Of a DNA stretch of 64,000 nucleotides, positions 26,384 through 34,962 are shown in pieces. The DNA comes from Dyadobacter psychrophilus (lineage in GTDB: Bacteria; Bacteroidota; Bacteroidia; Cytophagales; Spirosomataceae), in assembly GCF_900167945.1 (NCBI RefSeq), contig NZ_FUZA01000004.1:372001-436000 (forward strand), read 5' to 3'. The notes beneath the pieces are model-generated. The model was not told the origin of the DNA. It saw only the letters and a list, made by a program, of their open reading frames with translations, and searched no databases. The stretch's first letter is position 1. Each line of letters opens with the position of its first letter. A program made the position numbers and the translations under genes.

Positions 26384-27181
26384 ATGGCCAAAATAAGTAC
26401 ACAGTCCAGAACGGATCTTTTTATACACATCGGAATTATAGTCTCATTGCTTTTGGTTCTTTTCCTGGGTTTCTTTTTCGTTTATCTGCCATTCACGACC
26501 AATCATGGGGAGGCCGTGACAATCCCGGATTTAAAGAAAAAGAATGTGGCGGAACTCGAAGAATTTCTCGAAAGCCGCGATCTGCGCTATGAGGTGGATT
26601 GTACTTTCGTGGCCAATGTTCCTCCGCTGACCATTATTTCACAATATCCGTTGCCGGGTGCCAAGGTAAAAGAAGGCCGCAAAATATATGTTACTGTCTC
26701 CTCACGCACAGCTCCGTTGATTAAAATGCCTAAGCTGACGGATATGACGCATCGCAGCGCGCAAATGTTGCTAAAAAGCGTAGGATTGGAAGAAGGAAAT
26801 ATTTCATATGTGCCTGATATGGCGCAAAATGCGGTTTTGAAGCAAATGTACAACGGTAAGGAGATTTTGCCGGGACAAGCCATTGCGAAAGGCTCAAAAA
26901 TAGATCTTGAATTGGGTGAGGGGCTTGGTACTGCGCAATTTGAAGCTCCTTCTGTTTTGGGCTTACCATTGGATGAGGCCAAAATCGCGCTGATCGGCGC
27001 CGGGCTGAAAGTAGGCCAGCAAATGGAGATTCCGGCAGAAGAAGGACAAGCAGCAGGAACGGTGGTCAGGCAAAATCCGGACGCTGGAAATAATGTAAGA
27101 ATAGGAGATGTAATCGATCTCTGGATCACACCACAGGCAGTTGAATCAACTGGGAATGAGAATATATTACCGGAACAGTAA
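26384..27181 (+). CDS. Membrane-anchored protein with three PASTA domains
   Basis: 265 residues: a short cytoplasmic head, one membrane helix at about 15-37, then three PASTA repeats beginning VTIPDLKKKNVAELEEFL, IKMPKLTDMTHRSAQMLL and FEAPSVLGLPLDEAKIAL. Each repeat ends with the GxKI/GDVIDL-type strand. PASTA domains bind peptidoglycan or muropeptides. There is no kinase or transpeptidase domain, so this is a stand-alone cell-wall-binding protein, a form common in Bacteroidota. The gene for a type IX cargo protein overlaps its 3' end. Confidence 0.88.
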   Translation: MAKISTQSRTDLFIHIGIIVSLLLVLFLGFFFVYLPFTTNHGEAVTIPDLKKKNVAELEEFLESRDLRYEVDCTFVANVPPLTIISQYPLPGAKVKEGRKIYVTVSSRTAPLIKMPKLTDMTHRSAQMLLKSVGLEEGNISYVPDMAQNAVLKQMYNGKEILPGQAIAKGSKIDLELGEGLGTAQFEAPSVLGLPLDEAKIALIGAGLKVGQQMEIPAEEGQAAGTVVRQNPDAGNNVRIGDVIDLWITPQAVESTGNENILPEQ

Positions 27182-29015
27182 AGTTTATTTTTATAATAAA
27201 AAACGTATAATTCTGACATTGCTGTTCGCGCTTTTTCAGTGTCAGTTGCTATATGCCCAGTTAAGGCTCGTTCCGATTAGCGGTTATTACAATGATGAAG
27301 AAGCCGAAACGCAAAGCACATTGCGCACGGAAGCGACATTAAACCTGCCGTTTTTTGATGATTTTTCTACTACGAAGACGGCAAATCCAGATACCAAAAA
27401 CTGGCTTCCCGGAAGTGGCGTTTACATTAACAACACGCTTTCCAATTCACATCCATCACTGAATATCGCCACTTTCGATGGTTTAAACGGGACCGGAACG
27501 CCCTATAATCTTGTAAATCCGCTTACCCAAAATTTTACAGACACATTAACTTCACAACCGATCAATCTTGCTGGCAAAAAAGCCGCTGATTCGCTTTACA
27601 TTAGTTTTCACTGGATGGCGAAAGGTTTGGGAGAGATGCCCGATTCAAGTGACTATTTTCAACTGGAATTTTTTAGCAAGACCAATGGCTGGGTTACAGC
27701 CTGGCAACAGGTTGGCTACAAGCTGGACACGGTTTATAAAATGCAGTTTGTAAAGATTGCTGATCCGGGTTACTTCCATGATGCGTTTCAGTTCAGATTC
27801 CGTGCATATGGACGCAATTCTGGCTATTACGACACCTGGCATCTGGATTACGTTTATTTAAATGCAAAACGATCGGTAAAGCAGCCATACATTTTTGATG
27901 TTGCTGTGCGCAAAGCTGTTTCGCCATTTTTTAAAAAATATACTGCCATGCCGCTCAGACAATATCAAGCTAACCCGCAGGCTGCACTTTCTGATTCTGT
28001 GAAAACAGATGTGGTAAACAACTTCAACAACTTCAACATATTAACCAGCACATTTACGATCAGGGAAGCGGGCAGGGGCACTGAAATGTTCCGAAATGTG
28101 CAAAGGTCAATTTATGTAGAAGCACTGAAATCCAAGTCTTTGCAGATCCGAACTTCGCCTTTAACCATTAGCAGCAATCTGGATAGTTTAAAACTGATCA
28201 CCAAATTTGTTGTGACCACAACGGACACTATTCCCGGTGTTAATTTGAAGACAAATGATTCTATCACTTCGAGAGTGGACCTAACCGATTATTATGCCTA
28301 CGATGACGGCAGCGCAGAGTATGGCGTGCAGGTTAATCAAAAGCTGGGTCGTGTGGCTGTGCAATTCGCACTTGCAAAGCCGGACACGATCGGAGGGATC
28401 AGGCTGGCGATGGTGCAGTTCAATAAAGACATTTCAGGGCAGGGGTTTACGATACAGATTTTTGATAATAAAAATGGCAAGCCGGACAGGGTCATTGCGC
28501 AAAGATCTGTTGGGGCCCGTTACCCCGCGCAGCGCAACGGCTTTATTGATTATGCATTCAGCACGCCTGTTGCTGTTCCGGATACATTTTACGTCGGCTG
28601 GCTACAACTCAACGAGCAGCCGGTTACTGTTGGATTTGACAGGAATTCTATGCTTGGCATGAATGCCGTCTTTTATAATTTGGGAACTGAGTGGGCTAAG
28701 GAAACGGCGCTGAATGGCAGTATTATGATTCGTCCTTATCTCGGAAAGAAAGCTGCGGGCGTGGTTACCGGAAATGAGCTGGTCGACATCGCCGGAAGTC
28801 ATTTTTTTCCAAACCCGAATAAAGGAATTATTAATTGGGATAATGCGTCTCTAAAACGAATTGAAATATATTCCATACAAGGATATCTTGTTAAGACTAT
28901 TGTGCCGGAAAAGGGTCAGCGTTCTGCCGAAGTTCATGTAGACGAAGGAATTTATATTGTGAAATCGTCTGACGGGAAACGATCATTCACTCAAAAAATG
29001 TTATTTGTCCAATAA
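27156..29015 (+). CDS. Large secreted protein with type IX C-terminal sorting domain
   Basis: About 619 residues from ATG 27156; a TTG at 27141 is also in frame. A long, basic N-region leads to a signal peptide ending LLYAQ. The bulk is beta-rich with no catalytic signature that I can name. The last 75 residues are a typical type A sorting domain: FFPNPNKGIINWDN, RIEIYSIQGYLVKT, and a final IYIVKSSDGKRSFTQKMLF. The protein is therefore exported by the type IX system and cleaved or anchored at the cell surface. Its start overlaps the PASTA gene by 26 bases, implying co-translation. Confidence 0.85.
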   Translation: MRIYYRNSKVYFYNKKRIILTLLFALFQCQLLYAQLRLVPISGYYNDEEAETQSTLRTEATLNLPFFDDFSTTKTANPDTKNWLPGSGVYINNTLSNSHPSLNIATFDGLNGTGTPYNLVNPLTQNFTDTLTSQPINLAGKKAADSLYISFHWMAKGLGEMPDSSDYFQLEFFSKTNGWVTAWQQVGYKLDTVYKMQFVKIADPGYFHDAFQFRFRAYGRNSGYYDTWHLDYVYLNAKRSVKQPYIFDVAVRKAVSPFFKKYTAMPLRQYQANPQAALSDSVKTDVVNNFNNFNILTSTFTIREAGRGTEMFRNVQRSIYVEALKSKSLQIRTSPLTISSNLDSLKLITKFVVTTTDTIPGVNLKTNDSITSRVDLTDYYAYDDGSAEYGVQVNQKLGRVAVQFALAKPDTIGGIRLAMVQFNKDISGQGFTIQIFDNKNGKPDRVIAQRSVGARYPAQRNGFIDYAFSTPVAVPDTFYVGWLQLNEQPVTVGFDRNSMLGMNAVFYNLGTEWAKETALNGSIMIRPYLGKKAAGVVTGNELVDIAGSHFFPNPNKGIINWDNASLKRIEIYSIQGYLVKTIVPEKGQRSAEVHVDEGIYIVKSSDGKRSFTQKMLFVQ

Positions 29016-29042
29016 CTTTATCAATCACAAAAAGTAGAAAAT

Positions 29043-29339
29043 ATGGATATTACCGTGGAAGAACTGAAAGAACGTCTTGAAAAAGGGGAAGACCTGCATT
29101 TTTATGACGTTCGGGAAGAACACGAATACGAAGAAGATAACCTGGGCGCAAAGCTGATCCCGCTTGCAGAATTACCGGATCATCTGGATGAACTGGAACC
29201 TTTGAAAGACGAGGAAATCATCATTCATTGCCGTTCAGGCGCCAGAAGTGGAAAAGCAGCCCGTTTTTTGGAGTCGCAGGGTTTTAATAATGTCAGAAAC
29301 GTGTTAGGCGGAATTCTTGCCTATCGCGAGTTGGAATAA
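29043..29339 (+). CDS. Rhodanese-like sulfurtransferase
   Basis: 98 residues, a single rhodanese domain. The active-site loop is HCRSGARSGKAARFL with Cys63, preceded by FYDVREEHEYEEDNLGAKLIPL. The six-residue loop CRSGAR fits a sulfurtransferase rather than a phosphatase (which has a seven-residue loop). Probably carries persulfide sulfur in the cytosol. It lies 27 bases after the type IX cargo gene. Its terminator is embedded in the convergent miaA coding region. Confidence 0.92.
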   Translation: MDITVEELKERLEKGEDLHFYDVREEHEYEEDNLGAKLIPLAELPDHLDELEPLKDEEIIIHCRSGARSGKAARFLESQGFNNVRNVLGGILAYRELE

Positions 29340-29347
29340 AATACTTC

Positions 29348-30277
29348 TTACTGATCCGCATTGTCATGAATCCTGGCCTGAATGTAGGCCAGGATTTTTT
29401 CGTACTCATCGGCCTGGAACCATTCGAAATTACCCTGATGACGAAACCAGGTCAGCTGTCGCTTCGCATATCGCCGTGAATTCTGTTTCAGAAGCCTGAT
29501 CATTTCCTTTTCGTCATATTGGTCGTCTAAGAAGCCATAAACTTCTTTATAACCCACGGTTTGCAGCGCATGGTGTGCTCTGTAAGGAAGTAAGTCTTTC
29601 GCCTCGGCAACGAGCCCGTTTCCCAGCATAATATCCATTCGAAGATCGATCCGGCTATACAATTCCGAGCGATCCCGGTCGAGCGCTATCATTATTTGTT
29701 CAAAGGGCCGTTTTTGCGTTTTTTTTAAATGATAGTGCGAGATTGGAGTGCCGGTTGTATAAAAAACTTCCAATGCCCTGACTACGCGTTGCGGATTGTT
29801 GATTTCAGGGGTCGAGGCAAATGTTGGATCGATGTCACGGATTTCGGCTTGTAAAACATCCAGCCCTTTTTCATTTAGCTTTTCAGTCAACGATTCTCTA
29901 AGGCCCGGCAAAGGCGCAGGAAGCTCATCCAGGCCCTCTGAAACTGCTTTTACGTAAAATCCCGAACCTCCTGTCATTACGACGTAATCGTGGGCCTTAA
30001 AAAGCGTCTCTAACAGTTTTAGAACGTCACGCTCGAAGTCACCCGCGCTATAAATCTCCGAAATGGAATGCGAATTGACAAAATGATGGTTCACATGCGC
30101 AAGCTCCTCATTCGTGGGCTTAGCTGTGCCAATGTTCAGCTCCCTGAAAAATTGCCGGGAATCCGCAGATATGATTTCTGTGTTGAGCGCTTTGGCTATC
30201 TGTATGGATAACGCAGTCTTTCCAACCGCGGTAGGCCCGGCAATGATGATTAGGTATTTCTTTTGTCTTTCAGACAT
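29348..30277 (-). CDS. miaA: tRNA dimethylallyltransferase
   Basis: About 309 residues from ATG 30277 (MSERQKKYLIIIAGPTAVGK). Motifs are the P-loop GPTAVGKTALS, SADSRQFFRELNIGTAKPT for tRNA/DMAPP binding, MTGGSGFYVKA, and the C-terminal RRYAKRQLTWFR. MiaA adds dimethylallyl to A37 of tRNAs reading UNN codons. Converges on the rhodanese gene with eight bases between stops. Its 3' codons also form the neighbour's terminator hairpin. Confidence 0.95.
   Translation of the reverse strand: MSERQKKYLIIIAGPTAVGKTALSIQIAKALNTEIISADSRQFFRELNIGTAKPTNEELAHVNHHFVNSHSISEIYSAGDFERDVLKLLETLFKAHDYVVMTGGSGFYVKAVSEGLDELPAPLPGLRESLTEKLNEKGLDVLQAEIRDIDPTFASTPEINNPQRVVRALEVFYTTGTPISHYHLKKTQKRPFEQIMIALDRDRSELYSRIDLRMDIMLGNGLVAEAKDLLPYRAHHALQTVGYKEVYGFLDDQYDEKEMIRLLKQNSRRYAKRQLTWFRHQGNFEWFQADEYEKILAYIQARIHDNADQ
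29369..29400 (+). terminator. Terminator embedded in the miaA 3' coding region
   Basis: AATCCTGGCCT (29369-29379) pairs perfectly with AGGCCAGGATT (29386-29396) around a six-base loop, and the T-run continues to 29400. It acts on the rightward rhodanese transcript 30 bases after its stop while coding for the last residues of MiaA on the other strand. Confidence 0.75.
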
Positions 30278-30538
30278 TCCGCGCTTTTCTTTCAAATTTA
30301 TTTCGTCGCGAAATTACATATCAGAGATTTCAACACACTACTTTTTCTCATATTTAAGGTGCCGCTCAGTGCAGGCTTTTTAATCTTTTGGCAGCAAGAA
30401 GGATTAGTAAATTTTTTTGCATAATTTATGGGAAAAACGCCCTTGTTCTCGTCAAATTGGAATTGGCCAGCGTACTAACTCTTAAAGTTTTCTTCTAATT
30501 TCTAAACATTATCAATTCACATTTTAACCATTAACATT

Positions 30539-31168
30539 ATGTTCAAAAAATTATTACTATTTGCCTGGATCGGATCGATGGCTTTTCTGGTTGGTTGCGA
30601 GGGCGAGCAGGGTGAAGTAGGACCAAAAGGTGATGCAGGTGTTGCCGGACCAGCTGGACCAGCAGGCCCTGCGGGACCAGCTGGTGAAGATGGAACAGGC
30701 TCGGGTGGGGGAGCCATTATAATATCTGCTGGTGCTGTTAAAACAGATACTTCCGGAAGCTTTAGCCTTGGTTATAACGATTTGACACCAGCTGAGGACA
30801 GCCTTTTCCAATCTTCTGCGATATTAGTTTATATCAAATCACAAAATGTATATTGGCCGTTGCCTGGGGTAGTTGCTTTCGGATCTGGTGCCACTAGCGC
30901 AGTGAGTGAATTTACTTTTGTGCATGGAATTCAGGAAAGCACATTTTTCGTCGATATATTTCAAAGAGGATGGTCTGAGGAGAATGTTCCTAATGCACCT
31001 GACAGATCTTTTCAAGATGTACGTGTTGTAATCATCCCAGGCATCATGGCCGGCAGAATGGACGCGGAGATTCTTAAAAGCTACGAGAGAACTATTGCGG
31101 CATTGGGCCTGACGGAAGACAAAACGAGGTTGTCGAAGCCGCTGAAATTTAAAATTGGCAGGAGATAG
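30539..31168 (+). CDS. Collagen-like lipoprotein
   Basis: 209 residues. The lipobox FLVGC gives Cys20. Immediately after it, Gly occurs at every third position from residue 22 to 52 (eleven G-x-y triplets, including GPAGPAGPAGPAG), a short collagen-like stem expected to trimerise. A Gly-rich hinge (GTGSGGG) leads to a beta-rich C-terminal domain of about 150 residues with no family I recognise. Bacteroidota often encode such surface lipoproteins. It stands alone with its own AT-rich leader and a terminator. Confidence 0.83.
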   Translation: MFKKLLLFAWIGSMAFLVGCEGEQGEVGPKGDAGVAGPAGPAGPAGPAGEDGTGSGGGAIIISAGAVKTDTSGSFSLGYNDLTPAEDSLFQSSAILVYIKSQNVYWPLPGVVAFGSGATSAVSEFTFVHGIQESTFFVDIFQRGWSEENVPNAPDRSFQDVRVVIIPGIMAGRMDAEILKSYERTIAALGLTEDKTRLSKPLKFKIGRR

Positions 31169-31183
31169 GAATAGTATGGACAC

Positions 31184-31217
31184 AAAAAAGGTTATCCAAT
31201 GCGGATAACCTTTTTTT
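31184..31217. terminator. Bidirectional terminator
   Basis: AAAAAAGGTTATCC (31184-31197) and GGATAACCTTTTTTT (31203-31217) form a strong hairpin with A and T runs, shared by the collagen-like gene and gldN. Confidence 0.85.
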
Positions 31218-31234
31218 GTGGAATAGATTTGAGA

Positions 31235-32293
31235 TTAATATTCCCAAAGTCCATGTTCCAATTCCATTAACTCCTGCTCGTAGTTCAGAGACTTGATAAG
31301 TGCTTCTTTTTCTCCGTTGTAAATGTCCAAAAATGCTTTGTCATTCGCATTGGAAAACTTTGTGATACGGCCATAGAAAAGGCGTAGATCGAAAGCATCA
31401 GCAAGGTTCTTATTTTGAGCTGTATTATGCGTATTGTACCAGATATATTTCTTAGGATCACTTCTGAAAAGTCTTTCCACATCTTTATAGCGGAATGAAG
31501 CAACTGGCAATTCCAGACCAGTAGCAGTTTGTTCTGATGGAAGAATGATCGTCAATGTTTGAATGTCATTGTACAAACGTGATCTCTTCTTGTCAAAAGT
31601 CCAATCTTCCTTAACTTCAAGGATGCTTAACTGATCAGGGAAATATTCTTCCTCGGTAGATGCAACCTGCGTTTGAAAGCTGCTGTCAACTTTTGGTTGC
31701 TCAACAACAGGCGGCTCTTCCTTCGCTACCTCAGTTTTTGCACCTTTTTTTGTTGACTTTTTCTTTGGAGGACCCCAGCCATCATCTTCTGCTGCTGCTT
31801 CCGGCTTGGTTTCTTTTTTTGTATTGCCCCATCCATCGTCAGCTGTTGCAGCCGCGGTTTTAGTGGGATCAGCCTTTGGCTTAGCACCCCAGCCGTCTTC
31901 CGTTTTTGCTGGCTCACCAAAACCAGCTGCTATTTCTTCAGCAGATAAGCCAGCCGTTTGATTAGGAATTAATATACGCTTGTGTAATTCGTCAGCATCA
32001 ATTTTTGTTGCGCATGAGTCATTGGTATAAGCGTCAATCAAACCTGCCTTTGCAGCTTCCAGCAAGTAACGTGTGATCTCATTGTTTTTTGAGAACATAG
32101 AAACATTTTGTTTCTCTTTCAGATCGACCCTTCTCCAAAGCGTCCTTTTCATCAAAATGTCGCCATCTGCAATCGGGCGTGATGAAAACTGGTTAGCAGT
32201 GGAATCTTCCTTTTCCTGAGCAAAGGCGGCGCCTGTACCCAATGACAAAGAAAGTAATGACCATGCAATCGTTTTTCCGTTCATTCTTCTCAT
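31235..32293 (-). CDS. gldN: Gliding motility / type IX secretion protein GldN
   Basis: About 352 residues from ATG 32293 (MRRMNGKTIAWSLL), with signal peptide ending AAFAQ; nearby Met codons at 32302 and 32284 are alternatives. GldN forms, with the GldK lipoprotein, the periplasmic ring of the type IX secretion machine. Family features are GDILMKRTLWRRVDLKEKQN, AYTNDSCATKI and the C-terminal DLRLFYGRITKFSNANDKAF. An extra segment of about 90 residues (31676-31954), rich in Lys, Ala, Glu and Pro, carries three DGWG motifs at residues 133, 153 and 171 and is not part of the usual core. Last gene of the gldKLMN set. Confidence 0.9.
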   Translation of the reverse strand: MRRMNGKTIAWSLLSLSLGTGAAFAQEKEDSTANQFSSRPIADGDILMKRTLWRRVDLKEKQNVSMFSKNNEITRYLLEAAKAGLIDAYTNDSCATKIDADELHKRILIPNQTAGLSAEEIAAGFGEPAKTEDGWGAKPKADPTKTAAATADDGWGNTKKETKPEAAAEDDGWGPPKKKSTKKGAKTEVAKEEPPVVEQPKVDSSFQTQVASTEEEYFPDQLSILEVKEDWTFDKKRSRLYNDIQTLTIILPSEQTATGLELPVASFRYKDVERLFRSDPKKYIWYNTHNTAQNKNLADAFDLRLFYGRITKFSNANDKAFLDIYNGEKEALIKSLNYEQELMELEHGLWEY

Positions 32294-32339
32294 AACATAC
32301 ATAAAGTGTATTGTCCAATCAACGATTAAAATTGATGAA

Positions 32340-33932
32340 TTAGTATAGCGGAACAGTTCTGTACTGATTACCCATCTCAACTTCGTTTACAGCGCCTTTG
32401 AAATTCTGACGCTCTACTTTAAGGATTGTAATCACATAACGATCACCAGGTTGTGCTTGTTGCGCGAGTGACGATATTGATCCGCCTCCTCCGTTCAAAG
32501 TAACACCACCGATGCGCCTGTTTGACCTTGCCAACGAAATTTCAACTTGTGAAACTCTGAATTTCGCATCTTCTGGAGAGAAATTTTTAAAACTCTCATC
32601 CGGAATGGCAATAACCTGAATGCTACGTGCTCCCGATGCCGGTGCTCCTTTACGCTCATCATAAACGGCACCGTTTACCCTAACTTCTAGCGAAGGTTTT
32701 GGCACCTTGTTTACTCTAAACGGCTCAGAACCTAAAACGTTTCCGGCATTGCTCACTGTAATATTGAGTTGCGCTTTGTTTGGAACGATTGTGAACTTTC
32801 CTTTTTGTCCGCTTTGGATAATTTCTCCACCGTCGGTCGAGAAGCTAGGCGCCCAAAGTGGTCCTAATGCAGGGCTTTGAATGCTTAATTTGTTTGCACA
32901 ACCCAGATACAATGGAGGAAGTGTTCCTGTTTCAATCTGGTAGGAAGGCTTCACAACGAAGTATTCCTGATTCATGCTATAAGTTGTATCTTTTCCGGAA
33001 GGAGTAGGAATCGTAATGCGGGCCTGCAATTCTTTCCGAACTACACCTTCCGCATTATAACCGCCACCCTGAGCAGTAAATTCAATCATACCCACGCCAT
33101 TCTCAACTTTCACAGGGGAACCGTTCAGGCTCATGCGAGGTGTGATACCCGAAGCAGAGGCAGCGATGAACATTTGTCCCTTGAATTTTGTACCAGCCAC
33201 AACGGTTTTCGCATCAGCGCTGACCATTGCAAGAACACGGTCGAATTTGACGTCAGCAGCACCAACCTTACTAGCCAGGTAATTCAAAACTTCACCTTCC
33301 ATACGGCGAATATCTGTTTGTTTCTGGCTTAAAACTGCCAATGCAGCTGCAACAGGTGTTGACTCAAAATTGAGCTCAGCAAAATCCTTATTTCTTTGTT
33401 CTTTATTTGCCTTAACACTAGGATCGTCGCGTCCGTCCATGGCCAGCATCTGGAATTTGTTCGGAGACAATCCATTTAACTTAGCCGTGTATGAATTCAA
33501 CGTTTCTTTCAAGCCGTAAGCTTTTCCTTTTTTTCCTTGCGCAATCATCAATTCAGCAACTTTGGCTTCTTCCTGAGGGTTTTTAATTCCACCTTCCTCA
33601 TTGAGTCCGCCACCCGCTTTGGTGATGATCTCTTGCTTTAATGAATTGATCTCGTTGGTAATGTCAGCAGTGAATTTGCGAACCTCTTCTGCTTGTTTGA
33701 TTACCGCAACGTCAGCCGACCGGTTTCCGGCCTTTTCAACGGCTGCTTTAATTTTAAGTACAGTTTCCTGGTTTATTTTATTAGCTGCTCCGGAGGATAG
33801 TTCCAAAGAATTGTTCAGAAGAATGAATTTTTCTATGATGGCTGAGCTCACCTGCAATGCAAGCATTGCAGTAAGTACCAGGTACATCATGCCAATCATC
33901 TTTTGACGGGGTGTTTCTTTTCCACCTGCCAT
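32340..33932 (-). CDS. gldM: Gliding motility / type IX secretion motor protein GldM
   Basis: 530 residues. The start MAGGKETPRQKMIGMMYLVL, followed by one inner-membrane helix (about 15-33), is diagnostic. The periplasmic part has helical then Ig-like domains (residues 220-530). GldM pairs with GldL as a rotary motor driven by the proton gradient and reaches up to the GldK/GldN ring. It lies 97 bases downstream of gldL and 46 bases upstream of the chosen gldN start. Confidence 0.95.
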   Translation of the reverse strand: MAGGKETPRQKMIGMMYLVLTAMLALQVSSAIIEKFILLNNSLELSSGAANKINQETVLKIKAAVEKAGNRSADVAVIKQAEEVRKFTADITNEINSLKQEIITKAGGGLNEEGGIKNPQEEAKVAELMIAQGKKGKAYGLKETLNSYTAKLNGLSPNKFQMLAMDGRDDPSVKANKEQRNKDFAELNFESTPVAAALAVLSQKQTDIRRMEGEVLNYLASKVGAADVKFDRVLAMVSADAKTVVAGTKFKGQMFIAASASGITPRMSLNGSPVKVENGVGMIEFTAQGGGYNAEGVVRKELQARITIPTPSGKDTTYSMNQEYFVVKPSYQIETGTLPPLYLGCANKLSIQSPALGPLWAPSFSTDGGEIIQSGQKGKFTIVPNKAQLNITVSNAGNVLGSEPFRVNKVPKPSLEVRVNGAVYDERKGAPASGARSIQVIAIPDESFKNFSPEDAKFRVSQVEISLARSNRRIGGVTLNGGGGSISSLAQQAQPGDRYVITILKVERQNFKGAVNEVEMGNQYRTVPLY

Positions 33933-34029
33933 ATTGTTCAGTAATCAGTTATCAGTGATTGAATAATTTATTGATAACAAACAATTAATAACTCTCAGAA
34001 GGATTTACTATATGCTTGCTAAACTGATA

Positions 34030-34845
34030 TTATGCATTACCACCACGCATGGCAGTCAGCATATTACCATAAATGCCATTCAGAGACGAAATATTTGTCG
34101 TCAGTTTGGACATTTCATTTTTAAACACTTGTGATTCTTTGGTAGCATCAGCCATGTTTTCCATCGCAGCTGTAAGGTTACCGTAGAATGCGTTCATCGC
34201 TTTCAAATGCTTCGTTGTATCCTGCAATTCAAGCTCATAAACCGCATTAAGCGCGCCCATGTTCTTGGTAATCTGCTGAAACTGCTCACGATATGATTGG
34301 GCATCCTTGGTAGCATCGGCCATAGAACTCATCGCGCTAATGGCAACACCGTAAGATTTGTTCATATCATTAATCGCAGTTGACGCACTTTTCACATTTC
34401 TTGCGTAATCATTAGTAGCAACAGTTGCATCGGTCAGATCGCTGATTTTGCCAACTGTTTCAGACAAGTTTCTGAAACCTTTTCCAAGGCTATCGAAAAC
34501 CTCAGGTCCCAGTTTAGCATTGTCGAGCATGTTGTCCAACTTAGCAGTAACGCCACTTGAAGATGTCGAGCCACGTGTAATCGCAGGACCATTGTAATCG
34601 TCTGCAAGTTCAGGGTAAACGCGGGTCCAGTCCGGATCGCGGTCAGAAGATTGTGTTAGTGTTTGAAGTGCATAAAGTAAAAATATAAGTACCTCAGTAC
34701 CCAATCCGGCAGTTAGTAAAGGGCCGCCGAAATCCCAGTGTTGAATCTTTGCTAACGCTCCCAAAATAACAACGGCAGCACCTGCGCTATATATTGTTGG
34801 TACCAGTTTATCCCAAAAAAAATTAGGTCCGCTATTCTTAGCCAT
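34030..34845 (-). CDS. gldL: Gliding motility / type IX secretion motor protein GldL
   Basis: 271 residues. Two membrane helices (about 16-35 and 41-64) form the motor core. The conserved charged residues Lys33 (GALAKIQHWD) and Glu51 (GLGTEVLIFLLYAL) are present, the Glu being the expected proton-carrying site. A long cytoplasmic coiled-coil tail with repeated MxxMADAxK units (SSMADATKDAQ, ENMADATKESQ) follows. It drives GldM rotation. A hairpin terminator separates it from gldK upstream. Confidence 0.95.
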   Translation of the reverse strand: MAKNSGPNFFWDKLVPTIYSAGAAVVILGALAKIQHWDFGGPLLTAGLGTEVLIFLLYALQTLTQSSDRDPDWTRVYPELADDYNGPAITRGSTSSSGVTAKLDNMLDNAKLGPEVFDSLGKGFRNLSETVGKISDLTDATVATNDYARNVKSASTAINDMNKSYGVAISAMSSMADATKDAQSYREQFQQITKNMGALNAVYELELQDTTKHLKAMNAFYGNLTAAMENMADATKESQVFKNEMSKLTTNISSLNGIYGNMLTAMRGGNA

Positions 34846-34913
34846 ACTTATTGAAATCAGTTACAGTGAAAAAATTAGATATTGATATAGAAAAGTGTTT
34901 TGAGCAGGTCGTA

Positions 34914-34948
34914 AAAAAGAAGCAGTGTTCAAAACGCTGCTTCTTTTT
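34914..34948 (-). terminator. Hairpin terminator between gldK and gldL
   Basis: Positions 34914-34929 pair with 34933-34948 (16 bp, one G-T wobble, three-base loop). Read leftward, the stem is followed by a run of T. It is placed right after the gldK stop and before gldL, so read-through would be needed for one gldKLMN transcript. Confidence 0.8.
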
Positions 34949-34962
34949 CGAAGAGATTCTAT

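Noticed and set aside
26587..27219. Leftward 210-codon open frame
   Set aside because: It is antisense to the PASTA protein; Ser/Pro-rich and unconserved in look.
30638..30690. Tandem short repeats suggesting a repeat array or CRISPR
   Set aside because: The repeats are codons of the G-P-A collagen triplets within a protein gene, with no spacers.
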